64,000 bases of DNA. It comes from Deltaproteobacteria bacterium (GTDB lineage Bacteria > Desulfobacterota > Desulfobulbia > Desulfobulbales > Desulfurivibrionaceae). Of this stretch, positions 63,966-64,000 are shown piece after piece; within the stretch, counting starts at the first letter, position 1, and the number at the start of each line of letters is the position of its first letter. A program made the translations under genes and the position numbers. The notes below the pieces were generated by a model, which worked only from the letters and a program-made list of their open reading frames with translations, ran no database searches and was not told the DNA's origin. The stretch is from NCBI GenBank assembly GCA_021802645.1, contig JAJZRO010000002.1:184306-248305 (forward strand), read 5' to 3'.

Positions 63966-64000
63966 GCCGGCCCCCAGATCAGTTGGTTTGTAGCCACGAA

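Overview
The window is GC-rich, densely packed bacterial chromosome from a strict or facultative anaerobe. The combination of a Ni carbon monoxide dehydrogenase, FolD and formate-THF ligase (methyl branch of the Wood-Ljungdahl pathway), NifU/NifS, a Psr/Phs-like molybdoenzyme, NapC/NirT-type multiheme cytochrome, FmdE/MoeA-like proteins, UbiA/UbiX-type quinone genes and AMP-free (NDP-forming) acyl-CoA synthetase fits a Desulfobacterota member. My best guess is a Desulfobulbales/Desulfurivibrio-like sulfur-cycling bacterium (inference; no rRNA gene is present). No tRNA, rRNA, CRISPR array, transposase or phage gene was recognised.

Layout. 1-9.2 kb (minus strand): cooS (cut by the window edge), folD, a PilB-type ATPase carrying a cyclic-nucleotide-binding domain, fhs, thyX, nifS, nifU. 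9.3-12.5 kb: uvrC, and divergently an HD-GYP phosphodiesterase. 12.5-17.1 kb: a molybdopterin oxidoreductase operon (TorD-like chaperone, TAT-exported catalytic subunit, four-cluster ferredoxin subunit) preceded by about 700 bp holding two diverged copies of a structured element, each ending in a terminator-like hairpin and T-tract that point into the operon. 17.1-24.9 kb (plus): a RegB/RegA-type redox two-component pair, a NosL-like protein, two paralogous tiny membrane proteins with their own promoter and terminator, an FtsH protease, a six-haem cytochrome and a Cys-rich MerR regulator. 25-32.9 kb: a large divergent cassette with two MacB/Lol-type ABC ATPases, two FtsX-like permeases, a NosL lipoprotein-like chaperone, a TlpA-like thiol protein, two membrane proteins of unknown function, and a secreted beta-propeller protein ending in one c-haem motif. 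It resembles a nos-type metal-centre maturation system without a classical NosZ.

33-38.6 kb: a chemoreceptor, then a sigma-54 activator followed by two palindromic operator sites, an excellent -24/-12 promoter and a hairpin-rich leader upstream of an FmdE-like and a MoeA-like gene. 38.6-44.2 kb: TPR-methyltransferase, M20 amidohydrolase, methyltransferase, polysaccharide deacetylase and Bax-like glucosaminidase. 44.5-51.4 kb: cyclophilin, parC/parE, an M3 oligopeptidase and a cold-shock protein. 51.4-64 kb: NDP-forming acyl-CoA synthetase, YyaL-like protein, small coiled-coil protein, DUF2784 protein, beta-hydroxyacid dehydrogenase, a large zinc-knuckle protein of unknown function, CGGC-domain protein, a membrane protein with an M23-like protein, an EFR1-type flavodoxin-ferredoxin, and a UbiA/UbiX pair probably in menaquinone synthesis.

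The strongest leads for novelty are the tandem attenuator-like leader of the molybdoenzyme operon, the nos-like cassette built around a one-haem beta-propeller, and the sigma-54/structured-leader control of the FmdE-MoeA pair. All functional calls rest on reading the sequence and on remembered family motifs; no search was run.
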